A stretch of 64,000 bases of DNA. Origin: Pachyseris speciosa. Lineage: Eukaryota > Cnidaria > Anthozoa > Scleractinia > Pachyseridae. Of the stretch, positions 33,171 through 45,800 are shown piece by piece. Every line of letters starts with the position of its first letter. Within the stretch, counting starts at the first letter, position 1. The stretch covers positions 1 to 64,000 of the forward strand of contig JAEMWC010002019.1 of NCBI GenBank assembly GCA_016490735.1. The letters run 5' to 3'. Under the pieces are notes generated by a model. It searched no databases, was not told the DNA's origin, and was given only the letters and a program-made list of their open reading frames with translations. A program made the translations under genes and the position numbers.

Positions 33171-35060
33171 TTTTTCAGCACTTTTGTTTTGATGGATCAT
33201 TACTACCAACCTTTGAACATTGTTACCGTTATAGTAGTAAATGCTCAATCATTGGTGAATGAGTTACGAATATTTTTGACATAACAGGTTACCATAGCAA
33301 CACTATAACCTGTCTAAAACACCCCTAATTTAGATTTAAGCCAAAATAATTCAAAAGCGAGCTCGGTGATCCCCAGTTTTCATTGTTGAGAAATAATTAC
33401 CACAATAAAATACAACTTTTTGCAAAGTAAAAAAAAAAATGTAGGAGCGCATTCATAGCCTGCGATGCAGCCGGACGTGTCACTCAAAGCCAAGGTGAAA
33501 ACCTGGATATAGTCCGTCTTCGCAACGGCTACCAAAAGCTTGCTCTGATATCTGATAACCTGATATAAGTTTACAGCGACGTCTGTATCAGTTTCTGACT
33601 GGCTAGATTTCCTACGCATTTTGTGATTAGACATTAATTTACGCAACATCGCGTACGTTGGGAAAGAAAGTTCAAGGCCGTAAAAGAGAAGTTTGAAAAT
33701 TGAAAATCTTCTACTTCAACCGCAGAACTCGCTCTGGGTCTTTCTTGTTGGTCGACATATATTCGTGAATTTGTCGATAGGCTACGGCATATCTTTGATT
33801 TTCTAGTGCCTTCCAATCGCGATTTGCTTGTACGTTCCACGCGCTGACATTGAACGCAACGATTCGAGGTCTTCGCCGGTCAGTTTTCTCTTTTCATCTG
33901 GTTTGGACGTCTATTTCCATTTTGCCGAAGCATGAACTGCAGCTTTGTTCTCAGCAGTGCTTTGCCCACCCAAATCATTCGCTTCTTCCTCGTTTAAACT
34001 TGTTTGCTTCAGCTTCGCTACACAGTTTCTGCAGATGTATTTGTTTACGATTGATCACAAAGAAACTTTCAGTCTTCGGTGACTACGTCGAATTGTTTCC
34101 ATCCCCTCGTGAGCAATACTCTTTCGAAACTCTTTTGTTTTACACGACAGCATAAATTACAATAAACGTTCGAATCTCGAGCACATAGCCCTTATAATAT
34201 TTTGAATTGCAAAGCAAATTTGTATAAAAGTACACATTTATTTTTGGTAAATGTCCAATCACAAAGCGCGTAAGAAATCTAGCCAATCATAAATGGATAC
34301 AGATATCCCTGCAAACCTGCGGGGTATCAGAACAAGCTTTTGGGAGCCGTTGCGCAGACTGTGTATACCGATGGTTTGCACTGTTTGCAACGCATGCTAC
34401 GCATTCAAAGCATCCTTAAATTTTCGAAAATTTAAGGTGGCTCTGAATCGGTTCCTACCTTTTTTTCGAGTTTTTTCGCTTAAAGTACACCTAACACCAA
34501 ACATTTTTTTTTTTCGCTAAAATAAATCTTTGCACCTGTTTGAAACGCACTGCGCCTTTTTTAGCAAATCTCACTAGTTATTTTGACTTTTCTAGGGTGT
34601 TAAAGTTGCAAAATCTGGCCATCGTCTACCCCACGACCGAGTCAGAAGGGGTTTGGGTCTATTCTCGATTTGACGTCACAAACTGCTTTGCATGCATATT
34701 TACTTAATGCGATGTTAATCAGTTTGTGACGTCAAATCGAGAATAGACCCAAGCCCCTTCTGACTCGGTCGTGGGCAGACAATGGCCAGATTTTGCAACT
34801 TTAACACCCTAGAAAAGTCAAAATAACTAGTCAAGATTTGCTTAAAAAGGCGCAATGCGTTTCAAACAGGTGCAAAGATTTATTTTAGCGAAAAAAAATT
34901 TTGGTGTTAGGTGCACTTTAAAGCTAAAATTAAGGGTGTTTCTAACTGGATATATTGTTGCTATGGTAACCTATTAGGTAGAAATATTTTCATACCTTGT
35001 TCACCAATGATTGGGTGTTTGTTTGATACCGCTGTAAGGCAACAACTTTTAAAGGTTGGT
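33170..35060. repeat. Large imperfect inverted repeat
   Basis: The left arm, about 33,170-33,625, reads as the reverse complement of the right arm, about 34,250-35,060. Matching words in order from the centre outward are AGAAATCTAGCCA, AAGCTTTTGG(G/T)AGCCGTTGCG, TGTTGCTATGGTAACCT, TTCACCAATGATTG and AAAGGTTGGTAGT. The right arm is longer because it carries a fold-back element at 34,479-34,923 that the left arm lacks. The central 33,650-34,245 holds no recognisable gene. Short frames on both strands here are explained by the repeat. Confidence 0.7.
34479..34923. mobile_element. Fold-back (long-TIR) element
   Basis: Two arms of about 205 bp (34,479-34,685 and 34,720-34,923) are near-perfect inverted copies separated by only 34 bp. 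The inner ends read TTTGTGACGTCAAATCGAG. It is inserted in the right arm of the larger inverted repeat, and the left arm shows the empty-site state. There is no coding capacity. Typical of a fold-back MITE. Confidence 0.75.
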
Positions 35061-35180
35061 AGTGATGTTCCATCAAAGTACAAGAGCTGGAAAGTGCTAG
35101 AAACCGGTGTGAGCCACCTCAATGGCAATCAGACTTTAGGATTTCATCAACAGATTGAAAGTTATAACTACACTGAGTGC

Positions 35181-35206
35181 CTGACTTCCTGACTTCCTGA
35201 CTTCCT
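35181..35206. repeat. 8-bp tandem repeat (CTGACTTC)n
   Basis: Three full copies and a partial one. Confidence 0.8.
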
Positions 35207-36060
35207 GACTGCAGGGGAATCCACAATTTAAATGTTCAGATCGAGTTCAAACAGACCAACTATCTCACCCAATTCCAAAAAATTAATTACAATAATATCC
35301 ACGCCATTTTTACACCTGTGGACCTAAACTTTAGAAACAACCTTGCCTTCCTCTTAGGCCACTTGCCAGTTTTTAAGTCTGCAAAGCTTTAAGAGATTAG
35401 AACAGAATTTTTCTATAACTTAAACGTTTGCATAACATTGATTATCATTGAAAAAAGACCAGACTCGGTAAGAATTGTTTATTTTTCAAGAAACAAACAT
35501 TGTATTTTGTCGGGATGATCAAAGAGATGGTGTTACCTCTATTGACTCATTTGGAAAATGACTAAAATATCATAAAAAAGACACGAGTAATTTACTTTTT
35601 TCTTCGGTCTCCAATGTATTTTGTGGCGATGAAAGACAAAGGTGATCTTTTTAAATGCATCTGTGATGTAGAAAACTCGGAGGATTGTTGATTATAGAAA
35701 CACCATCTTCTTGATGAGAATTTTTGGGTGTGTTTGCCTCCTTACAAAATGAAGTGAGAATCTGTCAAAAGGCCATTTGACAGAGATATTGTGTTTTACC
35801 GATGAAAATTGCAACACTAATTTAAGGCGATGTCAATCATCATACATCAGTTCTCCCAACAACATTCAAACATTTGCAAGAAGACTTGTGCAGAGAATTA
35901 GGGCAACCATCAACGCTAAATGACCTTGATGTACCAATGAACTCTGAAATTTAAGAGGAAATATGATTAGCAAGGATTAATATAAATGAATTACAATCAG
36001 TCGAAGAGAACCAATATTGAATCATTCAACTGTTCAACGGCTCTAATAGGAAACGACACA
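35207..36060. other. Stretch with no recognised feature
   Basis: A/T-rich, only short open frames, no repeat or domain seen. Confidence 0.4.
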
Positions 36061-37200
36061 AGGAAAATTTTCGACCACAGACTCAAGTCATTTCTGAATC
36101 ACTTTGTAGACAGTAAAACAGCAGAATAGAAAAGCGATGCTCACTCTGAACAGTATGGTCGCACTTTGCCCTTTAGGATTTTGCCCAACGACCCGAAAGT
36201 TAGAATCTGCTTAATTTCTTTTCATAAGAATGTTTACACTTTAGGATTTTGTCTACAAACTCAACTGTTAGAGCCACCATGGACAGCATTAAGGGAAAGC
36301 ACTGCTCAATACCTTTCATTTGAATGGTAACACTTCGGTTCAGGATATCGAAAGTCAGATCCACCTTGTACAGCAGAGTAAATAGCACCACAGGAAAGTA
36401 CTGCTCAGTAGCTTTCATTTGAATGGTCATTTGAATGGTCAGGATTTCATTCACAGAATTGATAGTTAAAACCGCCTTGTTCAGCATAATAAACTGCACC
36501 ACGTGAAGACACTGCTTCGTAGCTTCATTTGCATGGTCACACTGTAAAAGTTCGTCCAGTAGACTCGAAGGGTGAAAAAACTGTGTACAAGATAACAAAC
36601 AACAGGATAAAACAGCCATTTTTAATTAGGATCCAATGACACAAGAGTTAGTCCCAACCTATTTAGTATAGCAAACAACACCTTAGGAAGGCTTTGCTTA
36701 ATTGCTTTCATAAGAATCGTTTCACTCTAGGACTGAAAAGGCATAACACGTGTTACAATCACAAATTGCGGCAAATTGCAGGAAAGTACTGTCCAGTAGA
36801 TTCCATTTAACTGGTCACGCTTTAGAAATTGCACAGATTCAAAAGTGATAATCAGCTTAGTAAACAGCACCACAGGAAAGTACTGTTCAGTAACATTCAT
36901 TTAAAGGTCAACTTCATTGGGATTTCACCTGAAGACTCGTGTGGTAGGACCGCCAGCATAATGAAAGCATAGCACAGCACAGCACAGCACAGCACAGCAA
37001 ACTACTGCCCAGTAGCTTTCATTTGAATAATCATATTCATCAGACTCAGACCGTGTACAGCATGATAAACATCACCACAGTAAAGTGCTGGTCAGTAGTT
37101 TTCATTTGAATGGTCACACTTTAGGATTTTATCCACAGACTCAAAACTTAGAACCACCTTGTACAGCATAATAAACAGCACCAGGACAGTACTGCTCGGT
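36060..37200 (-). repeat. 106-bp satellite array, reverse orientation, second block
   Basis: About eight to ten diverged units in reverse orientation. A short (AGCAC)n run sits at 36,971-36,999 within one unit. The right edge is sharp, at about 37,200 after CAGTACTGCTCGGTATAG. Confidence 0.8.
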
Positions 37201-37567
37201 ATAGGGGAATCCTTGTTTACAATATTTGCCTCATTAGCATGAACAATTCAGTTTCTGATGGAGCTACAAATAAATCAGTCCTGAATATTGAAAGGTCGTG
37301 GTATGAATAACTCTGCTAGTGAATATGAGCCTCATGTATTGAATACTTTTTGTGCAACGCGGGTTTAAAAACTCAAAATTTTGCAAAGAATGTATGAGCT
37401 CATTAGTGCTTTTGCCACCCAGGAATTTTACAGTTTTTGGAAGACAATATCTCCTTGAATACTATACCTAAAGAGTTAAAAATTTCAAAATGTATTAAAT
37501 TTCACTAGCTCTTTAGCTGCCTGGAGTCAAATCACATCTAACATGTTTCCTTCTGTAAGCAAAGCCG
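37201..37567. other. Spacer with no recognised feature
   Basis: No open frame of note and no repeat seen; it borders the hammerhead element on the right. Confidence 0.4.
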
Positions 37568-38264
37568 TATGGTTGCAGCCCTACTTTATCGAGTCTCGGT
37601 CATGTTGGTGTCTCGCAAAGTCAACTTTTTTCACGTAGTATCAGCCTTGCTTGTTACATGTATATTCGATTTATTTTTTGGCTGATTAGATCTCTTGTAG
37701 ATCCTACGTTTTACAGCATTATCGTTGGCGGTCCTTTGCTTATTACTTTCACTTCTCTGTATTTTTTGGACCGTAGGTCTTTATAGATCCGATATGCTGT
37801 GTAATTTTTAGCATGGTTTTGTCCATGTGTTTTAATGTTAAGATTGGTATTGGCCAATCTACATTTTTCTTTGCGAGACGCCATCGTGACACTTGGATTC
37901 CTTGCTATCCGGGCTACGTGGTGTGGCAACGCGTGGATCGGATGGCAAGAGAGTCCAAGGTACGGAACTTGATATCGTGAACGGGTTCATTGTGCAATTT
38001 ATTGGCGCTCGCATTGAGCTGGCGTCTTTTAAATCTGCTACACCATGCCGATGAGTCCCAATAAGGACGAAACAGCTGTCCATGGTTGCAGCCCTACTTT
38101 ATCGAGTCTCGGTCATGTTGGTGTCTCGCAAAGTCAACTTTTTTCACGTAGTATCAGCCTTGCTTGTTACATGTATATTCGATTTATTTTTTGGCTGATT
38201 AGATCTCTTGTAGATCCTACGTTTTACAGCATTATCGTTGGCGGTCCTTTGCTTATTACTTTCA
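37568..38264 (+). mobile_element. Retrozyme-like insertion (1.36 units of a 513-bp hammerhead monomer)
   Basis: A 183-bp sequence at 37,569-37,751 is repeated without a single difference at 38,082-38,264, so the period is 513 bp. A hammerhead ribozyme fold (38,042-38,086) lies exactly at the start of the second unit. Its predicted cleavage point, between 38,080 and 38,081, coincides within a base or two with the point where the first unit begins. That is the structure expected of a retrozyme or a Penelope-type terminal repeat: an RNA cut by its own ribozyme, possibly circularised, and copied back as a partial concatemer. No target-site duplication was seen. A 72-codon minus-strand frame (37,711-37,929) shows no known domain. 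Confidence 0.7.
38042..38086 (+). ncRNA. Type I hammerhead ribozyme with minimal stem III
   Basis: Stem I pairs ACCATG (38,042-38,047) with CATGGT (38,081-38,086), six pairs. The core follows as CCGATGA (38,048-38,054) where the consensus is CUGAUGA, so position 4 is C instead of U. Stem II is GTCC (38,055-38,058) with GGAC (38,065-38,068) around the loop CAATAA. Then comes GAA (38,069-38,071). Stem III is only A-U and C-G (72/79 and 73/78) closed by AGCT. The GTC cleavage triplet ends at 38,080. Short stem III is typical of the hammerheads in retrozymes and Penelope-like elements. The U4 change may have weakened or killed activity. Confidence 0.72.
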
Positions 38265-41200
38265 AAAATGTAAACAATGACGTCAGCATGAATCCCCCTA
38301 TACATGTTCATTCGCATCTTCGACTGACTAAAAGGATCTTATCGGTTTATTGTTTTGTTCAGCATTTTTGCGATTGATAATTAAAATTGTCATTTTCTCT
38401 ACTTTTCTTGTCTTGTAAATTGAGATTTGTAAACATTTCTGTTAGGGGAAAGTCAGACTTGTTTTTGTTGTTTAAGGGAAGCGTTGTTCTATTTGTTATG
38501 CACCCTCCTCAATCTGGGACATATGTAAGTAAGACACTAAGGTACAGTCTTTCATTCAGGTCCAAAAAGTTTACAAGAGAATTTTTGTCAGTCAAAAACA
38601 GAGCTCGCCTATTTGGACATAACACTAGTGTCTCGACACGTTTGACATTGGCGTTTGAACATCAAATTTGCTTTCACTTACTGTTAAGAAGGATTAATGG
38701 GCTTTATCGCGGAATTTGTCAATTTGCGAATTTCAAAACACGGTAAAATGCTAAGCATATACTAAGATTAAGTTTTTAAAATCAAAAATCGTAACCTGGT
38801 GAAAAGAACGCTCTAATTTGCACAGCATTGCTTTTCGAAACGCAGTCGTTTTGCATTTAATAGTTTGTTTAGTTTTGTGAAATTTTTCAAAAATTGCAAA
38901 TCTTGCGTGGTGAAGCCCTTAATCTATAAAATTTTAGGTATCCGCCAAAGCTTACAGGTTGCTTCAAAGTTGCTTTCCTTAATGTTCACTATCAAATCAC
39001 GTTTTATTGTCTTGGCAAATTTTCACTTATCTAGACGGCTGTTCAAAGCGGTTCAATTTTCCCGCCAAAAAACTTAGAAAAAATACGGGCGCTCAAAATA
39101 CGCATGCGCCGTTTTTTTTAAATTCCACTCTAGCTAATTACCCTACTATTGATTGTAAATCCCTTTAAACCCAATAACTGAAACAAATCAGTTTTTGTAA
39201 GTAGTGCAATTTTTATTTTCTATCTTTAAATAAATGTACAATAAAATTGTGTATAGACTTAAAATGTACACGAGTTGTCTCTTTTACAACCTATTGTCTT
39301 AATTAGTTAATTGAAAGTCGTTCAAATCATTAAAACTGTGTTTGAAAATTTTCTTCCTGTATATACTAAGTCTCTTGGCGGGAAAATTTGGTGAAATTTG
39401 CACAGCGTTTCGCCTAACTACAATTTGTTCAAAACAATTAACAAGGAAACCCTTAAACGTTTTGTTCTATACAAAAATCCGCAAAAGACCTTAAAATACA
39501 TCGCTTCGTAAACGACTGGCAAGAAAAATATCAAGTCTTCTGCAATGTCCTATATATTTTTTGTCCACGAAAACTTATCGTCAAGTTTGTCCAGATTGTC
39601 TTTTAGTCGTCTAAGAAGCGATTTATTTTCTACAGGCAATGTGACAAGATTGAACTAATAAATAAATTGCCACGAATGTTTTTTTTTTTTTTTTTTCCAG
39701 AGTTTTGACGCAACAAAAATAAACGCGAAATGTCCCCTTACGAAATTTTTCTGCATATGAAGTTCAACTTGTCACATAGCTTTTTCTTAAGAAGTTGCTA
39801 GCAATGTTTTGAGGGCCACTGGGTTATCATTTGTTCATACTGTCATGTGCTACCCTCGTGAAATAAAGTCACTACTACTACATGATGCAAAACAAAAGAA
39901 GCGAAACATTTGTTAATCAATTATCAGCGGTAATTTTCACCCAAAAAAATTCAAACGGATCAGTAGCTTTCACTGTTTTCAATTTTGTTGTTTTTGACAA
40001 CGATAATACAAACTCGATTTCCATGCGAAATTTAATTGCCAAACCAACTTAAATCGTTTCCATGTTTTTGGAAGTTGTATCACTTCTCCCTTTTGCATCG
40101 TGTAGCAATAGATAGATAATTACGTGGTACAGATATCAAACTACAATGTATGGTTCTCAAATTGGTTTATCTTTAAATATTCGCCTGTTTCGAGCCCATA
40201 GTAATCCAGACCACAACAAACTATGAGCTATTATTCTGCTAACAAAACCAAAGCGAGAAAAGAAGGACGCGGTACTTCAAAGGTTTCGCTGAACTTTTAA
40301 ATTTTCCGTTAAAAGTCTTGAACTAAAAATATAACCAGAAGTATTCCATACCGATTGAATTTCTATAGTGCATCATTGAGTGTCCTCGTTTCATGAGGTA
40401 CTATATTCGAGCAATTTTGTTAACTTTTCTCTAGTAGTTTGATTAATTCTGTATGTTTTCTTTGTTGCAAGTTGACAAGTTTGGGAGGCACGACTGAATT
40501 CGAATCAGCTTTCTCGTATTCAGTTAGTGTTTCGTGTTAAAAGTAGCTGTTCTGTTGAAGAAACAATAACTGACGTTTTTTGCATCTTTCGAAACAAAAA
40601 TCGCTTTTGACCTTGAAGAGGAAACGAATTTAAGAGAATTGAATTGTCGCAAGTCACTGAACGTACCAGCGTTTGAATGCTTTGCCTGAACGAAGCAAAA
40701 ACGTGGATCTGAATTCTAATTGCGGTGGTATGCAAATAAATTCTCACCTATTCTTCTTCGTGTGGAATAAGTGGACACTTTAGGTAACGTCAAAAATTTA
40801 CCGAAAACTAAATTTCGCAGTGATTTGAAGTTAATATCAAAGAAATGAGAAAATTTCACATCATCAACGTTTGTTGTGGTCATTGAAGATTCCCGACAAT
40901 TTATCACATTTCCGAACGTCTTCCCCCAATACCCACAGAACCAGACACTGGTTTTGACAACAGTACTCACCTTCTAAGAGAACAGAACACAGCTATTTGT
41001 AAGATCTCCTTATTAGAAATTGTCGGAGCAGAGACCTCCGAAATTCCAATTTTTGTTTCGCAGAAAATTTAACAGGCATGTGTTTAGCATAGAACAATTT
41101 TACGGAGACTGATTTTGTCATTCCTATTGAAAAGCCAGTGCAGTTGGGCGTTGTCAATGATGTTTCATTTTAAGATTGTTTTTCTGTTTTTTTGTTATTT

Positions 41201-41489
41201 ATTTACTTTGTTTTGCAGCTGTTTTCTGCTTACCAGGCAATTAAATTTACCTCAGTAGAAGGACAATAGGTCATCAATCTCGGGATGAAAAATAAGAGCA
41301 TAACAAAGGCTGTGATAAAAAGCTGGTAAAAAAACAAACAAAAAAAAAAACATTGTGCAACACTGGAGACGAAACAGAAGTCCTGATCACTGAGTAGTTC
41401 CGTCTTGTGAATGTAAATACTAATGGCAATGGAAATATCCAAACGTTGCGCTAATTCAAGTGAAAAACGGCCGAGCAACACTCTTCCTG
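38265..41489. other. Long stretch with no recognised gene
   Basis: Over 3 kb, A/T-rich, with many short frames on both strands but no domain, splice pattern or repeat I can support. It holds a T-run at 39,679-39,698. Confidence 0.4.
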
Positions 41490-42830
41490 CGAAATGCTGT
41501 TTATTTTACTGCCAGGGGTGACTGTAACTATTGAGCCTGTGGATGGCGATTCAAATAAAGGTTACTGGGCAACAATTTTCAAAAGTCTCGAGTCGCTGAT
41601 GAAATCCTGCTTTCCTGTGGTGCTGTTTATTATGCTGTACAAGATGGCTATAACTTTTGAGTCTGTGGATGAAATCCTTAAAGGGGAAGTATCACGGATT
41701 GTTAGTAGAAATCTGGAAAGAAAAGAAGACAGGAGACCTTTTTTACCGAACGCGAGCGAAAATTAATGGCGAAATTTAATTCAAAACGGCTATTTTGGCT
41801 ACGCGAAGCCAAAATGAAAATGGATGCCACCTTGAAGAAATCGACGTTTTGTAGTTCTCCTCTTGCATTTTAGTAATTTACTGTATCTTACTTCTTTTGT
41901 AAAATTTACTTGATTTTAATCTCACTGGTAATCCAGAAGCAATTCATGAATGAAAAAGTCACTGAAAATTGACTTAGAAATTTTTTGGCCAAAATATTCA
42001 CGGAAAACTCCCATGATGCTGCCCCTTTAAGTGTGACCATTCAAATGCCAGCCAATGAGCAGTACTTTCCTGTGATGCTGTTTATTATGCTGTACACGGT
42101 GGTTCTATTTCTTTTTTTTTTTTTTTTTTTGAGTCTGTGGGTGAAATCCTAAAGTGTGGCCATTCAAATGAAAGCTACTGAGCAGTACTTTTCTTTGGTG
42201 CTTTTTATTATGCTGTACAAGGTGCTTCTGAGTTTTGCGTCTGTGGATGAAAACCTAAAGTGAAACCATTCAAATGAAAGCTGCTGAGAAGTACTTTCCT
42301 TTGGTGCTGTTTTTTATGCTGTACAGGGTGGGTCTAACTTTTAGTCTGTGGATGAAATCGTAAAGTGTGACCATTCAAATGAAAGCTACTGAGCAGTACT
42401 TTCCTGTGGTGCTGTTTATCATGAGGTACAAGGTTGCTCTAAATTTTGAGTCTGTGGAAGAAATCCTAAAGTGGGACCATTCAAATGAAAGCTACTGAGC
42501 AGTACGTTCCTGTGGTACTGTTTATTATGCTGTAAAAGGTGGTTTTAACTTTTGAGTCTGTGGATGAAATCCTAAAGTGTGACCGTTCAAAATGAAAGCT
42601 ACTGAGCAGTACTTTCCTGTGGTGCTGTTTATCATGCTGTACAAGGTGGTTCTAACTTTTGATTCTGTGGATGAAATCCTAAAGTGGGACCATTCAAATG
42701 AACGCTACTGAGAAGCACTTTCCTGTGGTACTTTTTATTATGCTATGCAAAGTAAGGTGGTTCTAAACTTTCAATTTGTGGAGAAATCCTCAAATGTGAG
42801 CATTCAAATGAAAGCCAGTGAGGTAGTGTT
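41490..42830 (+). repeat. 106-bp satellite array, forward orientation
   Basis: About nine units of roughly 106 bp, better conserved to the right (42,030-42,780), interrupted by a MITE at 41,682-42,026. Each unit carries short open frames, but 106 is not a multiple of three and stops recur, so there is no long coding frame. The boundary between the two 42.6-kb copies lies inside this array. Confidence 0.9.
41682..42026. mobile_element. TTAA-flanked MITE (piggyBac-like) inside the satellite
   Basis: 345 bp with ends AGGGGAAGTATC and GATGCTGCCCCT (inverted, two mismatches), flanked on each side by TTAA (41,678-41,681 and 42,027-42,030). The satellite unit is cut at its CCTAAAGTG word and resumes after the element. 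TTAA duplication and short inverted ends are the mark of the piggyBac superfamily. There is no coding sequence inside. Confidence 0.65.
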
Positions 42831-45800
42831 GTATGTTACGCGCTATTTCTCCTCTCAAATCCGTCATGTGATTATTCACTTCAAGAAAGCTTACATAACC
42901 CGAGGGCTACTTCGTATGACATTGCCTACTATAATGTACAGAGTGGTTTCTGTATTTGAGGCACTGGATGAAACAGTGTATCGCCAATCGAATAATTTTC
43001 CAGTTGTACTTCAGCAACAGGTGTGATTTTTTTTCAAGCATTTTCCGTAGTTTTCGCTGCAATAAGACTATATTTACTGGCCACTCTTGAACTTTTGGAA
43101 GAGAAAAGCCGACTATTTGGCAAACTTGGTAGACTAAACTTCCTTGTATGTAGGAAAAATGAACTGTACTCTATGAGAGACCCTTCAAATGAGCTGATGT
43201 TCTTTTCTAAATATCCGATAAATTGTTGTTCAGCTTCAAAGTAGCACTGTTCTACGCACCGGATTCCCATTCCAATTTACGACTTGCAATGTTCCCTTCT
43301 AGCAATTACAGCCATGCAATCAGAATTTGTCGAGTTTAGTAATCGATTGCCACTTTTTCAACACTGCTTTCCAACCAAAGACAATAGTGTTTACACCCAT
43401 TGCAACTTTTTCTATAAACTTCCTTTGGAAAGCAACCAGTTCGTTTTGTATAACCGTGACGGAAAACAGTGCTACCTTAAATACCCAACAAGAACTAAAC
43501 GGAACTTCGAGTCATCGAAACCACAGCACTGGAGGATATAAACCGTTGCTGTTTTTCCTTGGAACTAAGCCAGCATACACGTCAGTTTGAATGCTTTTAC
43601 AGACCAAGAAATTCAATGACCTGATTTCCAGTGAATGAAAAAAAGAAAAAAGAAAAACGATACGATGCTGTGCGAGATATATATTGAATCAAGAGTGCTG
43701 TGATCTGACGGATTACTCAAAGTTAAACTCAAGAGCCAATTTACCTCTTTCGAAGAAGGCGATGGACATTACTCGACACCAATAACAGTTTGCAAAATGT
43801 TGCAGTTAAAAAGAGGCGCTTATTTGGTTAGGCGGGCAGAACGCATGAGCACGACTTGTTCCTTAGAAACTATGTCCCTGTTCAAAACTTAATTCAGCGG
43901 CACCTAATTCGCGATACTTTGATTCGATCCATTGTGAAATTAATAACTCTTAATTTCTTTCGTAGTAAATGGTATTTGTTTGTTTTGTTTGTTTTTTTTC
44001 CTTTCTGCGAAGTTTTAAGGGTATACGAGAATTATCCACCACTTTCATCGAAATACCTCAAAGGCGTTGTTATAATAAATATAAATCAGTCTTAACTTTG
44101 CCTAGTAATTTCCTCCAGTGCTTGTTGATCCTCTGCATATTCTCTTGTGCTATATATCCATCGTCGACATTTCTCATCCGACATACATAGCTTTAGTCTG
44201 TAAATAAAATGAAAAGGTATAAGTTCAGCAATAATGTTGTTAAAGCTCTGTTCTTTAAAATTGAACTGGAAACAACTCGGCTTTCTAGTCTAGAAGGCTT
44301 CCAGCCAGGAATGTCTAATTTTCGACCGTTCTCAAAGCTTTACAGTTCCTCGTAATTGCTCTGTGTTTGCTAACATAAATAAAATCTGACATAGCTGTAC
44401 GTTAAGAAGTTAATGCTTTCGATTCATTTAAGCGATTCGCATGTTATAGTGTAAAATGCCAAGTGGTTTGTCGATCATTTGAAACAAAACTGCTTGCTAG
44501 TATGGAAATCTAGAGTTTATCCTTGCCGTACGATAAACTGCTAAAAATTTGCTTTGTCTTTTCGCCAACTCATTTAAAAAAAACTGTTTACAGGTTTATA
44601 TAGCCATTGGTTAAGACTTGTTAACCAAGAGCAATACGAAGCCTTGCGTACGTGTTACCTCCAGAAAAGATTTGGGGCGATTTTGAACTACTTTTAGTCA
44701 TATTTCCTACAAAACTGAGCACAAAAACTGTAACTTACCTTACGCTTAAAATAATAGAACTCAGAACTGTAGGTTTAAGTGTTTCTTCAGTTCCTTCGCG
44801 ATGGAAAAGCAGTCAAAAGCCGCCATAACACATTTCGATCCCCACTCGACCACGTTGTCAGTAAAATGTGTGGTTTACTGTAAATGCTAAATTTTTACAT
44901 GAATATTGATTACAAACTTTAGCCAATAGCGAGCCATTGTGTTAGGAATTTTTGCACGGGCTTCATTTTGCATGCCTTTTTTACCCCAGCTTTTTGTTTT
45001 GTTTATTACTTGAAATAAATTATAATTTATTGAGTTCATGCATGCCAGAACTTTTATTCTCTTAAAATATTGGACTGTCCTCTTCTAGTTCTGAAAAACT
45101 CCAGTTTCCTTGCCGTTAAAAAAAAAACTCGGTTTTGCGGCGGCGGCGACGTCGTTGCCGGCCTGTTTTGATTTGAACTGGGGCGTTGCATTTGTACGGA
45201 TAATTATAAAAATTTCTGTACATAAGTGAAATTTAAGTACGGATAACACGGAAACGTGATAAGAGCGTGCTAAATATTACCGTTTCCACAAATCTCCGCC
45301 ACAAGTTTTGTATAAACAGGAACGTTTTCGATACAGTGAAATGGTTTGCAAAGTATTTGACTGCAAATACAGCAGTTATATAAACTGAAAAATTATATTT
45401 GCGCGCATTCTGATGACTCTTGAACAATTTTTATAGCAATTTGTATACTAAGACAGTAAACATCTTGAAAAGGTCTTGAAAATGTAAAATGAACTAAAAT
45501 ATTTAATTTCCTGGATCAAAATTTCAATGCCCAATGTTAAACAAAAGACGTTTTCCTGGCAAGATTAAGCCAAGGACTAGTACAGGTATATTTTTCTCCC
45601 CCGTTGAGAAAATACCTTGATATCTTTGTCTAGGTTTTCAAGGGCATTACGTTTTACGAAGGTACTTGGCTTTTCATCCAAGGTCCTTTTCATCCCAGGT
45701 CGGAGCTTGGAGCGGAAAATCACGTCACGGTCGTAAGGTCATATGGGGTTTTTGCATGCACAGGTGGTTCAGCCCATCCCCAGGCTCCTCCGATCCCTTA

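Noticed and set aside
33380..34155. Short frames on both strands in the centre and left arm of the large inverted repeat as host exons
   Set aside because: No domain, no paired splice signals, and the sequence is explained by a non-coding inverted repeat.
37569..38264. The 183-bp direct repeats as LTRs of a miniature LTR retrotransposon (TG...CA ends, a TGG after one repeat on the minus strand, a short purine run before the other)
   Set aside because: No target-site duplication is seen, and the hammerhead fold placed exactly at the unit boundary explains the repeat edges better.
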